DNA of 64,000 nucleotides from Mycolicibacterium rufum (GTDB lineage Bacteria; Actinomycetota; Actinomycetes; Mycobacteriales; Mycobacteriaceae), in NCBI RefSeq assembly GCF_022374875.2, contig NZ_CP092427.2, forward strand, positions 4,650,001 through 4,714,000. Direction: 5' to 3'. Every line of letters begins with the position of its first letter. The stretch's first letter is position 1. Of this stretch, positions 1 through 7,614 are shown one piece after another. Under the pieces are notes generated by a model. That model was not told where the DNA came from, made no database searches, and saw only the letters and a program-made list of their open reading frames with translations. The position numbers and the translations under genes are program-made.

Positions 1-188
1 AATTTGTAGTACGCGTAGACGCAGAACCCGGCGAACAGCGGCCACTGCAGCGCATAGCCGAGGTTCTGGAAATCACCCGAGGTCGATTCGAAGCGCGTCC
101 ACTGCCACCAGGCCAGACCGAGGCAGCCGGACGCAGCGGCGATCACCAACAGGATGAGCGCCGGCCTCCTACGCCGCGTAGTGGACAC
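1..188 (-). CDS. Small membrane protein, partial (3' end outside window)
   Basis: The reading frame starts at a GTG (188-186) inside the 3' end of the preceding gene and runs off the left edge. After a short basic stretch (RRRR near residue 5-8) it has one hydrophobic segment (ALILLVIAAASGCLGLAWW), then a polar part and a second aromatic-rich hydrophobic stretch (ALQWPLFAGFCVYAYY). This pattern fits a small two-helix actinobacterial membrane protein of unknown role. It shares its transcription direction with the broken gene upstream. The product name is uncertain because only about 62 residues are visible. Confidence 0.5.
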   Translation of the reverse strand, partial: MSTTRRRRPALILLVIAAASGCLGLAWWQWTRFESTSGDFQNLGYALQWPLFAGFCVYAYYK

Positions 189-947
189 CGTATAACGGTA
201 CCGCGCTGTCCTTGGGGCGGACGAACTCATCGAGCATGGCGGTCGCCTCTTTGCGGTAGATGGACACCGTGTGATCGTCAGACCGCGTCCAGGTGATTCC
301 CAAGAGGTCGAGTGCGGCGGTGAACAGGCCGATGATGTCCTCCGAACGATTGCTGAAGTGATACCTGACACTGTGGACCCCGCGATCGTTCGCGACGACT
401 CGGCACCCGTCGCTGTGAATCAGCCCCAGGACGAATTCCTCGGTCTCGCGGTCGACGATGGCCTGCTGCCAGGCTTCCAACGCGATGTGTCTGAGGTGCT
501 TGCGACCGGGTCCGTGTTGAGGCAACAGACAGGGCCAGTGATTCGAATACGAACTGATGTCCAAGCAGTTGCCCTTCCGCTTCACCGTCGACGCGATCTG
601 CCTCGGAATGACCGTGTCGTTGCTTGGCGACATCGGTCGATGATGGCCGGGTATTTCGTGTCGCAGGATATTCGCAGCCGCCACGCTCGACCGCTTCGCG
701 AGATCCAGCCGTCGCCGAGATACATGCCGAGCAGGTACGTGTATGCCGCCTCGGGTAGTGCGTCGAAATCGTGCAGCGTTCCACACGGTGAGCTTGGGTC
801 GGCGCGAACCAAGCTCTCAGGTGGTTCGCGACGCCAGTCTCTGACGGTCCCGCGCGGTATCCCGGTGAGGCGGGCGATCGCACAGTCGTTGAGCCCTTCC
901 GCGATGAGATGTCTGACGTGCTCGAATTCCTCCACCGCTCTGGTCAA
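169..947 (-). pseudogene. HTH / LAGLIDADG-like protein, frameshifted
   Basis: The N-terminal half reads from a TTG at 947, behind a GGAGGTGG ribosome site. It shows an HTH-like region (CAIARLTGIPRGTVRDW) and a first LAGLIDADG-like motif (YLLGMYLGDG). Near position 620 the frame is lost. The C-terminal half continues in another frame with SSYSNHWPCLLPQHGPGRK and a second motif (VLGLIHSDG) to the stop at 169. The joined span is one base short of 260 codons, so a single-base deletion explains it. Actinobacterial homologues are about 260 aa with both motifs in one frame. It may be a pseudogene or a sequencing error. Its natural role (DNA-binding or homing-endonuclease relic) is not established. 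Confidence 0.75.
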
Positions 948-1018
948 GAACCGCCACCTCCTGGAACCAAACTAGGGGCAGCGTCTGACAAGTCGGGATT
1001 GGTACGATCTCACCCGAT

Positions 1019-1102
1019 GCGGGCGTGGCGCAATTGGTTGACGCGCGGGTTTTAGGTGCCCGTGTTCGAAAGAACATGTGGGTTCGAATCCCACCGCCCG
1101 CA
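1019..1102 (+). tRNA. tRNA-Leu (anticodon TAG)
   Basis: The acceptor stem GCGGGCG (1019-1025) pairs fully with CGCCCGC (1095-1101), followed by discriminator A1102. The anticodon stem CGGGT/GCCCG encloses the loop TTTAGGT, giving anticodon TAG. A long variable arm (GTGTTCGAAAGAACAT) is typical of class II tRNA-Leu, and the T-loop GGTTCGAATCC is canonical. The CCA end is not encoded. Confidence 0.95.
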
Positions 1103-1136
1103 CTTGAACGTCGACTGGTCGCACGCCAGGCCACAG

Positions 1137-1460
1137 CTATCCGACGGTCATCTCGCCCATCTCCGACCACCCGGTCGCATCGATCTCCCGGCTGATGATC
1201 AGCGGCGTCGAGGCCAGCAGCGCCGGGGTCTCCGCGACGAACTTCTTGAAGTGCTCGGCGGTGACGTGCTCCCTGCCGGCGTCGCCGTCACGGAAACCCT
1301 CCACCAGCACGTACTCGGAGGGGTCCTCAACGCTGCGGGACCAGTCGAACCACAGGTTGCCCGGCTCGCTGCGGGTGGCCTGGGTGAACTCGGCCATCAG
1401 CTCGGGGAAGTTCTCGACGTGCTCGGGCTTCGGACGGAACTTCACGACGATGAAGATCAC
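1137..1460 (-). CDS. Antibiotic-biosynthesis-monooxygenase (ABM/YgiN-like) domain protein
   Basis: This 107-residue protein is one ABM fold: an N-terminal beta strand (IFIVVKFRPKP), the helix EHVENFPELMAEFTQATRSEPG, strands with FDWSRSVEDPSEYVLVEGF, and a C-terminal HFKKFVAETPALL helix. Family members are small dimeric cofactor-free oxygenases or quinol-monooxygenase-like proteins acting in the cytosol. It starts at GTG 1460, 16 nt after the alcohol dehydrogenase stop, so it is probably the last gene of the dehydrogenase/DUF59/amidohydrolase operon. The substrate cannot be read from the sequence. Confidence 0.8.
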   Translation of the reverse strand: MIFIVVKFRPKPEHVENFPELMAEFTQATRSEPGNLWFDWSRSVEDPSEYVLVEGFRDGDAGREHVTAEHFKKFVAETPALLASTPLIISREIDATGWSEMGEMTVG

Positions 1461-1476
1461 TGCGGATCACGTCCTT

Positions 1477-2511
1477 CTACGGGATGAGGATGGCTCGGCC
1501 GCGGACGTTGCCGCTGTCGAGATCGGTGATGGCGGACTGGAAGTCGTCGAGCGTGTACTTCTGGGTGTGCAGGGTGACCGCGCCGCGGGCCGCGAGCGCC
1601 ATCAGGTCGCACAGGTCGTTGTACGAGCCGACGAGGTTTCCGATGAAGTTGATCTCGGTCGAGATGATGTCGATTGTCGGGACGTCGATGTTCTCGCCGT
1701 ATCCGACGACGTGGTAGTCGCCGGCGCGGCGCAGCATCGCGACCCCCTCGGCGGTCGCCCCGCCTTCGCCGACGAAGTCGACCACCACCTCGGCGCCGTG
1801 CCCGCCGGTCAACTCCAGTACCCGGTCGACTTGAGAGCCGTCGGCCGTCACCCCGTGGTCGGCGCCGATCGCCTCGGCGAGCTTGACGGCTTCGGGGTTA
1901 CGGTCGACGACGATCAGCTCCGCAGGCGACAGCGCCTTGAGCACCTGAATCCCGATGTGCCCCAGCCCTCCTGCGCCGATCACCACCGCACGGTCTCGCG
2001 GCCCCAGTCGTTTGGCGGCCTTCGCCGCGGCGTGGTAGGCGGTCAGGCCGGCATCGGCCAGTGCCGCGACATCCGACGGTTCGAGCGCGTCGTCGATGCG
2101 CACGACACTGCGCGCCGAGGTCTTGAGGTACTCGGCATAGCCGCCGTTGGTGTCGATGCCGGGGAACTGGTTGGCCTCGCAGTGCACGTCGTCTCCGGAC
2201 CGGCACGCCCGGCACAGACCGCAGGTGATCAGCGGGTGGACGATGACCTTGTCGCCCTCGGCGACATTGGTGACCGCCGAGCCGACGGCCGCCACCCAGC
2301 CGGCGTTCTCGTGGCCGATCGTGTACGGCAACTGCACCTGGGATTTCTCGGCCCACTGCCCCTCGAGGATGTGCAGATCGGTGCGGCACACCCCGGCCCC
2401 GCCGATCTTGACGATGACGTCGAACGGCCCGGACGGGGTGGGGATGGGCAGTTCGGTCATCTCCAGGTTCTGGTGGTAACCGACGACCTGGACGGCGCGC
2501 ATGGTGGACAT
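1477..2511 (-). CDS. Zinc-dependent NAD alcohol dehydrogenase (MDR family)
   Basis: This is a medium-chain zinc alcohol dehydrogenase of 344 aa. Catalytic zinc ligands are visible at C42 (GVCRTDLH) and H67 (GHE). The structural zinc loop has C97, C100, C103 and C111 (CGLCRAC...C). The Rossmann motif GAGGLGHIGIQVL is followed by VVDRN, whose acidic residue favours NAD over NADP. It lies 1 nt downstream of the DUF59 gene in the same operon. In propane/phenol-type di-iron monooxygenase clusters a similar dehydrogenase oxidises the secondary alcohol product. That role is inferred here from context, and the monooxygenase itself is absent from the window. Confidence 0.9.
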   Translation of the reverse strand: MSTMRAVQVVGYHQNLEMTELPIPTPSGPFDVIVKIGGAGVCRTDLHILEGQWAEKSQVQLPYTIGHENAGWVAAVGSAVTNVAEGDKVIVHPLITCGLCRACRSGDDVHCEANQFPGIDTNGGYAEYLKTSARSVVRIDDALEPSDVAALADAGLTAYHAAAKAAKRLGPRDRAVVIGAGGLGHIGIQVLKALSPAELIVVDRNPEAVKLAEAIGADHGVTADGSQVDRVLELTGGHGAEVVVDFVGEGGATAEGVAMLRRAGDYHVVGYGENIDVPTIDIISTEINFIGNLVGSYNDLCDLMALAARGAVTLHTQKYTLDDFQSAITDLDSGNVRGRAILIP

Positions 2512-2512
2512 G

Positions 2513-3235
2513 TCAGTGGGCTCCTTGCAGATTCAGGGTGGGCACGGGAAAGAACGTCGCGGGCTCCTCGCCGTATCGGGTGCGCAGCAGGCCGCGGCAG
2601 AAGTGCGCGTTGCCGTCGATGGAGATGCGCGTCGAGCGCGCGCGGCGCAGCGCCATCGGCACATCGTCGTAGGGCTCGCCGGACTCGTCGACCAGCACCA
2701 GAGACTCGGCGTGCGTGGGCAATCCGAGTGCATGACGACGCTGCAGCAGCGCCGCGGTGTCCGCGTCGGCGGGCAGGTCGCCGATCCGGACCGACCCCAT
2801 CGATTCCTCGGAGCGCGACGGGTCGGACCGCAGCAGAGCGGTCAGGCACCGTTCCATCGCGGCGGTGTGCGCCTTGCGCTTGAACGTCATCCGCAGGTCG
2901 TCGAGGGAGTCCTCGGCCTCGTGGCCGAAGGTTCCCCGGTAGCCCGCGTCGTCGGCCAGGCCCGCGTTGATGATGTCCGAATCGTGGTGGTCGTCGAGTT
3001 CGACCACCACATGCCGGGTCCACTCCAATTCGGTGAGAACGTCTTTCGCGTCTGAGGCCATCAGGTAGGCGAAGTTCGGCGCACAGAACGACGTCGGCAG
3101 GCGCAGGTTGACCTTGACGTTCCCGGACGGGGATACCACCAGGGAGTGCACGAACCCGAGGGCGGTGATGGGCTCGTCGAGTTCCGGGTCGACCACCGCG
3201 GACAGGGCGGTCATCGCCTCGGCGTCGCGCGTCAT
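2513..3235 (-). CDS. DUF59 (MIP18/SufT-like) metal-sulfur assembly protein
   Basis: The 240-residue protein has a DUF59-like N-terminal region (ALSAVVDPELDEPITALGFVHSL, then NLRLPTSFCAPNFAYLMASD) and a longer C-terminal part of unknown function. DUF59 proteins help mature iron-sulfur or other metal centres. Proteins like this accompany alcohol dehydrogenase and amidohydrolase genes beside soluble di-iron monooxygenases of actinobacteria. It overlaps the amidohydrolase stop by 4 nt (ATGA) and is followed almost directly by the dehydrogenase, so the three are very likely co-transcribed. Its client enzyme is unknown. Confidence 0.75.
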   Translation of the reverse strand: MTRDAEAMTALSAVVDPELDEPITALGFVHSLVVSPSGNVKVNLRLPTSFCAPNFAYLMASDAKDVLTELEWTRHVVVELDDHHDSDIINAGLADDAGYRGTFGHEAEDSLDDLRMTFKRKAHTAAMERCLTALLRSDPSRSEESMGSVRIGDLPADADTAALLQRRHALGLPTHAESLVLVDESGEPYDDVPMALRRARSTRISIDGNAHFCRGLLRTRYGEEPATFFPVPTLNLQGAH

Positions 3236-4269
3236 GCGTTCGCCATCTCGTCGGCGCCGCGCGGTCCCACCGCCGGCTCGTCAGCGTCGGGGAGCGCCAA
3301 CTCGGCCGGGACGGGGATGTCGTAGAGCTTGGCGGCGTTGAGGCCCAGGATCTTCTTCTTCTGGTCGACCGTGATCTGCGGGTACTCGCTGAGCTCGTCG
3401 GGGATGGCGAAGTCGACGAACGATTCGACGAGCCACTTCGGCGTCCACAGTGCGTAATCCGACGAGAAGAAGATGCGATCCTCGCCCACCCAGTACAGCA
3501 ACTCACCCATGATCTGGGCGAAGTACTTCGGCCGGGTGTGGATGAACGGCATCGCGACCGCGAGGCCGGCGTACACGTTGGGTTCCTGGGTGGCGATCCA
3601 GCAGAAGTCCTCGAGGCGGGGCAGGCCGCAGTGCTCGACCACGAAGTTCAGGTCGGTGAAGTCCGAGGCGACGTGATCGACGTCGGCGACGTCGAACGCG
3701 TCCCGGTCCAGCGGCCGGATCGTGGGTCCCTTGTGGATGTGGATGTTGCGGATGCCGAGTTCGCGGCAGGCTTCGAAGTACCGGTACGCCCACGGATCGT
3801 CGAGCTTCCAGCCGCGCGACTCCCCGTGCCACTCGGCGGTGTAGAGCTTGACGCCCTTCAGGTTGTACTTCTCGGCGTCGAGGCGCAGCTGCTCGAGGCC
3901 GACCTCGCCGTTGCGGGGGTCGAAGTGGTGGTTGTAGGTCAGCTTGTCGGGGTGCGCGCGGGCCAGGTCGGAGGCCTCGGCGGTCTGGCCGAACCCCTTG
4001 TAGTAGAACTCGCCGAGGTGGGCCGGCTGGAAGATGGCGTGGTCGACGTAGCCGAGCTCGAACAGGTCGCGCATCAGCCGCTCGCCGCCCTGGTACAGGT
4101 AGTCCTCGTAGCTCCACACCTCGGAATCGGGGGAGAGGTTGCGGTGGTAGTCGTAGAAGCAGTCGATGAACTGCTTGCCGTGGATGTTGCGCTGGTTTTC
4201 CGCGCGGGCGTCCCACAGCGCGATGTGGGCGTCGACGATGAAGTAGCTGGTGCCGTCTTTGGTGTACAT
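3232..4269 (-). CDS. Amidohydrolase family 2 (PF04909-like) protein
   Basis: The start is ATG 4269, preceded by GAAGGAG at the right spacing; the frame is open further upstream but without a ribosome site. The 345-residue product has the TIM-barrel amidohydrolase layout: VDAHIALWDA at the N terminus, HFDP near the middle, HIHKGP, a VEHCGLPRLEDFC histidine segment and a C-terminal SSDYALWTP aspartate motif. Members hydrolyse or decarboxylate cyclic and aromatic acids; the reaction here is unknown. It is the first gene of a three- or four-gene operon divergent from an AcoR-like activator. The usual metal HxH reads HIA, as in several members of this subfamily. Confidence 0.85.
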   Translation of the reverse strand: MYTKDGTSYFIVDAHIALWDARAENQRNIHGKQFIDCFYDYHRNLSPDSEVWSYEDYLYQGGERLMRDLFELGYVDHAIFQPAHLGEFYYKGFGQTAEASDLARAHPDKLTYNHHFDPRNGEVGLEQLRLDAEKYNLKGVKLYTAEWHGESRGWKLDDPWAYRYFEACRELGIRNIHIHKGPTIRPLDRDAFDVADVDHVASDFTDLNFVVEHCGLPRLEDFCWIATQEPNVYAGLAVAMPFIHTRPKYFAQIMGELLYWVGEDRIFFSSDYALWTPKWLVESFVDFAIPDELSEYPQITVDQKKKILGLNAAKLYDIPVPAELALPDADEPAVGPRGADEMANA

Positions 4270-4285
4270 GGATCTCCTTCGCGGG

Positions 4286-4305
4286 GGTGTGAGGAGTGTC
4301 ACACC
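4286..4305. promoter_or_regulatory. CRP-like inverted repeat upstream of the amidohydrolase
   Basis: TGTGA (4288-4292) and TCACA (4299-4303) are separated by exactly six bases. This matches the CRP/GlxR consensus TGTGA-N6-TCACA, and the arms extend to GGTGTGA/TCACACC. The site is about 19 nt upstream of the amidohydrolase start codon, next to its ribosome site. It would therefore overlap or sit just downstream of the transcription start, which would suit repression better than activation. This is an inference from sequence only. Confidence 0.5.
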
Positions 4306-4350
4306 GCTGCGAGCGACGTTAGGCCGACGGCGAAGGGCTGAGCAGAGCCG

Positions 4351-4373
4351 CGGTGTCTCAATCTGAGACACCG
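4351..4373. promoter_or_regulatory. Perfect 10-bp inverted repeat, candidate activator operator
   Basis: Arms CGGTGTCTCA (4351-4360) and TGAGACACCG (4364-4373) are perfect reverse complements around ATC. The repeat lies in the 145-nt divergent region between the amidohydrolase and the AcoR-like activator, 42 nt upstream of the activator's first start codon. It is the most likely binding site for that activator, controlling itself and the divergent operon. Confidence 0.6.
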
Positions 4374-4414
4374 GGGACCTGCGGTGACGGTGCCGACTTG
4401 CCACCCTTTGTAAC

Positions 4415-5902
4415 GTGGATCACATGCCCGACGGACTGCCCGAACGGATGGGTGCTCAGGGTCTGCAGCCGACGGCGGTCCCGGACCGGCTGCTCGCCTC
4501 CTGGCAGCGCAGCGAGGACTACGGGATCCCGATGGATGGCGTCGAGCCGGTGTTCACCGGGACGGAGAACCTCGGCTCGCTGTTCTTCGAGTGCGGCAAC
4601 GAGGTGCTGGCCGACCTGCACCGCACGCTCGCCGACGAACCCATCAGCTTGATGCTGACCGATGCCGACGGCGTGGTGCTCTCCCGCTTGTCGGGTGATC
4701 ACGCGTTGCTCAAGGCGCTCGACGACGTGCATCTCGCGCCGGGGTTCGCCTACTCCGAGCGCGACGTCGGCACCAACGGCCTGGGGTTGGCGCTGGCCGA
4801 CCGAGCTCCCACCCTGGTTCGCGCCGACCAGCACTACGCGCTGAGCCTCAACCTGTTCACGTGTGCGGCGGTGCCGGTGCTCGACCCCGGTTCAGGGCTC
4901 CTCGAGGGGAGCGTCAACCTCACCACCTGGTCGCATTCGTCGAGCGATCTGCTGCTCGCGCTCGCCCGTTCGGCCGCCAGCAACACCACTGCGCTGATGC
5001 TGGCCCGCAACGCGGGCCGGCGCGCGCGTCCGACGCCGCGTGGTCAGGTGTTCCGCGTCGAAGTCCCCCGGCTGGAGCCCGGGTCGGGCACGCTCGACGC
5101 CCCGTCGGCGGAGTGGACGGCAGCCGTGACACACGCCGCGGAGGCGATGGCGGCGGGCACGATCGTGGCGGCGATCGGCGAACCCGGGGCGGGCCGGGCG
5201 ACCGCGCTGGGCCAGGCGGCCCGCCGGGCCCACCCGCGCGACCGGATCCTGTCGGCGGGGGCCCCGGAACCCGACGACGTCGCGACCTGGTTGGGTCTGT
5301 GGACCCCAGAGCTGGGGAAGTCCCATACCGCGGTGATCGTGCGTGACGTGGACCTACTGCCGGTGTGGGCGGCCGAGCGGCTGCGTGACCTGATCACCCG
5401 CGGTGCCGGCGCCGCCGGGGCGGGCGTGCCCTTCGCCATCACCGCGGAACGCTTCGCCGACATCCCGGCGGCACTGGCCCGCCTCGTCGACACCGTGGTC
5501 GAGGTGGCGCCGCTGCGGGAGCGTTCCGGCGATATCCTCCCGTTGGCCGCGCACATCGCACGCCAGGCCCGGGGCCGCGACGTCGGCTTCACCCCTGCCG
5601 CGGCGCGGGCGCTGCAGGGTTTTGGCTGGCCGGGCAACACCGATCAACTCGGTTCGGTCGTCCGCCACGCCGTCAGCAGGACCGACCTCGTCGACGTCGC
5701 GCACCTGCCGTCGGAGGTCCTGGCCGGCAGCACGCGCCGACTCACCCGCATCGAGGCCTTCGAGCGCGGGGAGATCATCCGCGTGCTGGCGTTCGGCGCC
5801 CCGACGATGGCCGAGGCGGCCCGGGAACTCGGGATGAGCAGGGCGACGCTCTACCGCAAGATCGCGCAGTACGACATCGACGTCGCACGCCTGCACGGCT
5901 GA
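4415..5902 (+). CDS. AcoR/MimR-like GAF-AAA-Fis transcriptional activator
   Basis: The 495-residue product has a GAF-type sensor region (about 60-190; GFAYSERDVGTNGLGLAL), a reduced AAA+ region (about 230-420) and a C-terminal Fis-type HTH (MAEAARELGMSRATLYRKI). The Walker A segment at residues 255-263 reads GEPGAGRAT, with Arg in place of Lys. The GAFTGA loop needed to contact sigma-54 is missing. This fits actinobacterial members, which work without RpoN. Such proteins activate soluble di-iron monooxygenase operons (MimR type). It is divergent from the amidohydrolase operon with a strong palindrome between them. Start is GTG 4415 or ATG 4424. Confidence 0.85.
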   Translation: MDHMPDGLPERMGAQGLQPTAVPDRLLASWQRSEDYGIPMDGVEPVFTGTENLGSLFFECGNEVLADLHRTLADEPISLMLTDADGVVLSRLSGDHALLKALDDVHLAPGFAYSERDVGTNGLGLALADRAPTLVRADQHYALSLNLFTCAAVPVLDPGSGLLEGSVNLTTWSHSSSDLLLALARSAASNTTALMLARNAGRRARPTPRGQVFRVEVPRLEPGSGTLDAPSAEWTAAVTHAAEAMAAGTIVAAIGEPGAGRATALGQAARRAHPRDRILSAGAPEPDDVATWLGLWTPELGKSHTAVIVRDVDLLPVWAAERLRDLITRGAGAAGAGVPFAITAERFADIPAALARLVDTVVEVAPLRERSGDILPLAAHIARQARGRDVGFTPAAARALQGFGWPGNTDQLGSVVRHAVSRTDLVDVAHLPSEVLAGSTRRLTRIEAFERGEIIRVLAFGAPTMAEAARELGMSRATLYRKIAQYDIDVARLHG

Positions 5903-5906
5903 CGGA

Positions 5907-6149
5907 TCAGGCGGAGACCTCGACGGGAGCGGGCTCCTGTGCCTGCGTCGTGAAGCAGAACATACTCGCGGCGAAGCTGAGCAGCGCCACGGCGCCGCCG
6001 AGAACGGCGAAGAGCGTCTCGGACATCGTCCAGCTCGCCAGCGCGAACGCGACCGCGATGATCGCGGTGACGAGGAGGAACAGGCCCGTGGTGGCGACGG
6101 CCTCGTTGAACGGGTCCTCAGCGTGCGCGGTGTCGGCCCTGTCGGCCAT
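5907..6149 (-). CDS. Small two-helix membrane protein
   Basis: This 80-residue protein starts at an ATG with a clear GGAGGA ribosome site. It has a short acidic N terminus, two hydrophobic helices (about 22-42 TGLFLLVTAIIAVAFALASW and 46-66 ETLFAVLGGAVALLSFAASMF) and a polar tail. No enzymatic motif is visible. It is convergent with the AcoR-like activator (4 nt between stops), so it is probably unrelated to that operon. Function unknown. Confidence 0.7.
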   Translation of the reverse strand: MADRADTAHAEDPFNEAVATTGLFLLVTAIIAVAFALASWTMSETLFAVLGGAVALLSFAASMFCFTTQAQEPAPVEVSA

Positions 6150-6347
6150 GGTGGTCCTCCTCGAACTGCCGATCCTTCGGCGTGCTGCCTCCGAGTTACC
6201 CCATCGTCAATCAGCGAAAACCTCCGACGGCGTGACGGTGCTCACCACCGTCTCCGGTCGTTGCGCCGCGCACGGTGCGTCGCCGGAGGGTCGCGATTCT
6301 GCGACCATGGGCCGCATGGATCCGTTTCGAGGGGGAATGATCTGCTG

Positions 6348-7229
6348 ATGAGCGACGTGAAGTTCCTGGATCTGCACGGCGACCGGTTCGCCTACCGCGA
6401 CGAGGGCAGCGGCGACGAGGTGTTGCTCCTGATTCACGGGATGGCGGGAAGTTCCGAGACGTGGCGTGCAGTGATTCCCCGGCTCGCCACCAGGTACCGC
6501 GTGGTGGCGCCCGACCTGCTCGGCCACGGCCAGTCCGCGAAGCCCCGCGGGGACTACTCGCTCGGCGCGTTCGCGGTGTGGCTGCGCGACCTGCTCGACG
6601 AACTCGGCATCGCGCGGGCCACGGTCGTCGGACAGTCGCTCGGCGGTGGGGTGGCGATGCAGTTCGCCTATCAGCATCGCGATTACTGCGAGCGGTTGAT
6701 CCTGATCAGCAGCGGCGGGCTAGGCCAGGACGTCGGGTGGACCCTGCGTCTGCTCTCCGCCCCTGGTGCCGAGTTCCTGCTCCCGGTGATCGCTCCGCCG
6801 CCGGTGGTCAAGGCGGGCAACACGATTCGTGGTTGGCTGTCGGCCAGGAGCATCCACTCGCCCCGCGGCGCGGAGATGTGGAGCGCGTACTCGTCGCTGT
6901 CCGACGCACAGACCCGGCAGGCTTTCCTGCGTACCCTGCGTTCGGTGGTGGACTACCGCGGGCAGGCCGTCAGCGCTCTGAACCGGCTCTACCTGACCTC
7001 GGAGATGCCGGCGCTGGTGATCTGGGGCGACGCGGACCGGATCATCCCCGTCGAGCACGCGTACGGGCTTCGGGAGTTACATCCCGTGTGTCGTCTGGAG
7101 GTGTTGCCCGGCGTGGGCCACTTCCCGCACGTCGAGAAGCCCGACGATGTCGTCGACCTCATCGACGACTTCATCACCTCGACGACGGAGTCGGTCGCGC
7201 CGCCGCCCGTGACCGATCCGATCCGCTGA
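6348..7229 (+). CDS. Alpha/beta hydrolase
   Basis: The 293-residue alpha/beta-hydrolase fold protein has the oxyanion region LLIHGMAG, the strand DLLGHGQSAKP, a nucleophile elbow GQSLGGG with Ser97, an acid in WGDADRIIP and a catalytic His in GVGHFPHVEKP. It is likely a cytosolic esterase or lipase-like hydrolase, substrate unknown. The open frame extends upstream, but homology begins at MSDVKFLDLHG, so ATG 6348 is preferred. The 198-nt gap to the membrane-protein gene should hold both promoters; no clear box was recognised there. Confidence 0.85.
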   Translation: MSDVKFLDLHGDRFAYRDEGSGDEVLLLIHGMAGSSETWRAVIPRLATRYRVVAPDLLGHGQSAKPRGDYSLGAFAVWLRDLLDELGIARATVVGQSLGGGVAMQFAYQHRDYCERLILISSGGLGQDVGWTLRLLSAPGAEFLLPVIAPPPVVKAGNTIRGWLSARSIHSPRGAEMWSAYSSLSDAQTRQAFLRTLRSVVDYRGQAVSALNRLYLTSEMPALVIWGDADRIIPVEHAYGLRELHPVCRLEVLPGVGHFPHVEKPDDVVDLIDDFITSTTESVAPPPVTDPIR

Positions 7230-7235
7230 GCAGAC

Positions 7236-7508
7236 CTACCGCTTGCGGACCGGATGACCGTTGCGCTCGGCCAGCGAACGCAGCTGCTTGAGCGCGAACT
7301 GGCGGTTCCGTCCGCCCTCGGGCAGCACGATGCCCGCCCAGAGGCCCACCGCACCGGGTGTCACGCACGCTTCACGGGCACACTGCCACCGGCGGGGGCA
7401 GGAACGGCACAGTTCTTTGGCGCCCTCGTCCGCCGTGGTGGTCCACCGGTCGGGATCGCGCGTACACGGCGCAGTCCACGCCTCTTCATCGATCGATACC
7501 GGATTCAT
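7236..7508 (-). CDS. whiB6: WhiB-family Fe-S transcriptional regulator, WhiB6-like
   Basis: The 90-residue protein has the four WhiB cluster cysteines C15, C34, C37 and C43 (PCTRDPDRW and CRSCPRRWQC) and the glycine-rich turn GLWAG. The segments CTRDPDRWTTT and FALKQLRSLAERNG agree closely with mycobacterial WhiB6. The basic tail HPVRKR would contact DNA. WhiB6 is a [4Fe-4S] sensor that controls ESX-1-related and stress genes in pathogenic mycobacteria; its targets here are unknown. ATG 7508 is chosen because the longer open frame lacks conservation upstream. It is divergent from a TetR gene. Confidence 0.85.
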   Translation of the reverse strand: MNPVSIDEEAWTAPCTRDPDRWTTTADEGAKELCRSCPRRWQCAREACVTPGAVGLWAGIVLPEGGRNRQFALKQLRSLAERNGHPVRKR

Positions 7509-7536
7509 GGCCACACCCCTTCCGTGTCGTCTCCGA

Positions 7537-7552
7537 CGATACGCGTGTATCG
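7537..7552. promoter_or_regulatory. Inverted repeat between whiB6 and tetR
   Basis: Arms CGATAC (7537-7542) and GTATCG (7547-7552) flank GCGT in the 106-nt divergent region. A perfect 6-4-6 palindrome here is a plausible TetR operator controlling the divergent pair. Confidence 0.45.
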
Positions 7553-7614
7553 CGCCGACAATACATTTGTACCGTCGACCTCGCTCGACGCCGGCGTTGT
7601 CTACGGTTACCCAC

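Noticed and set aside
271..975. Plus-strand open frame overlapping the LAGLIDADG-like gene
   Set aside because: It shows no protein-family features, and the minus strand carries recognisable motifs in both halves.
4281..4310. Sigma-54 (-24/-12) promoter for the amidohydrolase operon
   Set aside because: No GG-N10-GC element fits, and the activator lacks the GAFTGA loop needed for sigma-54.
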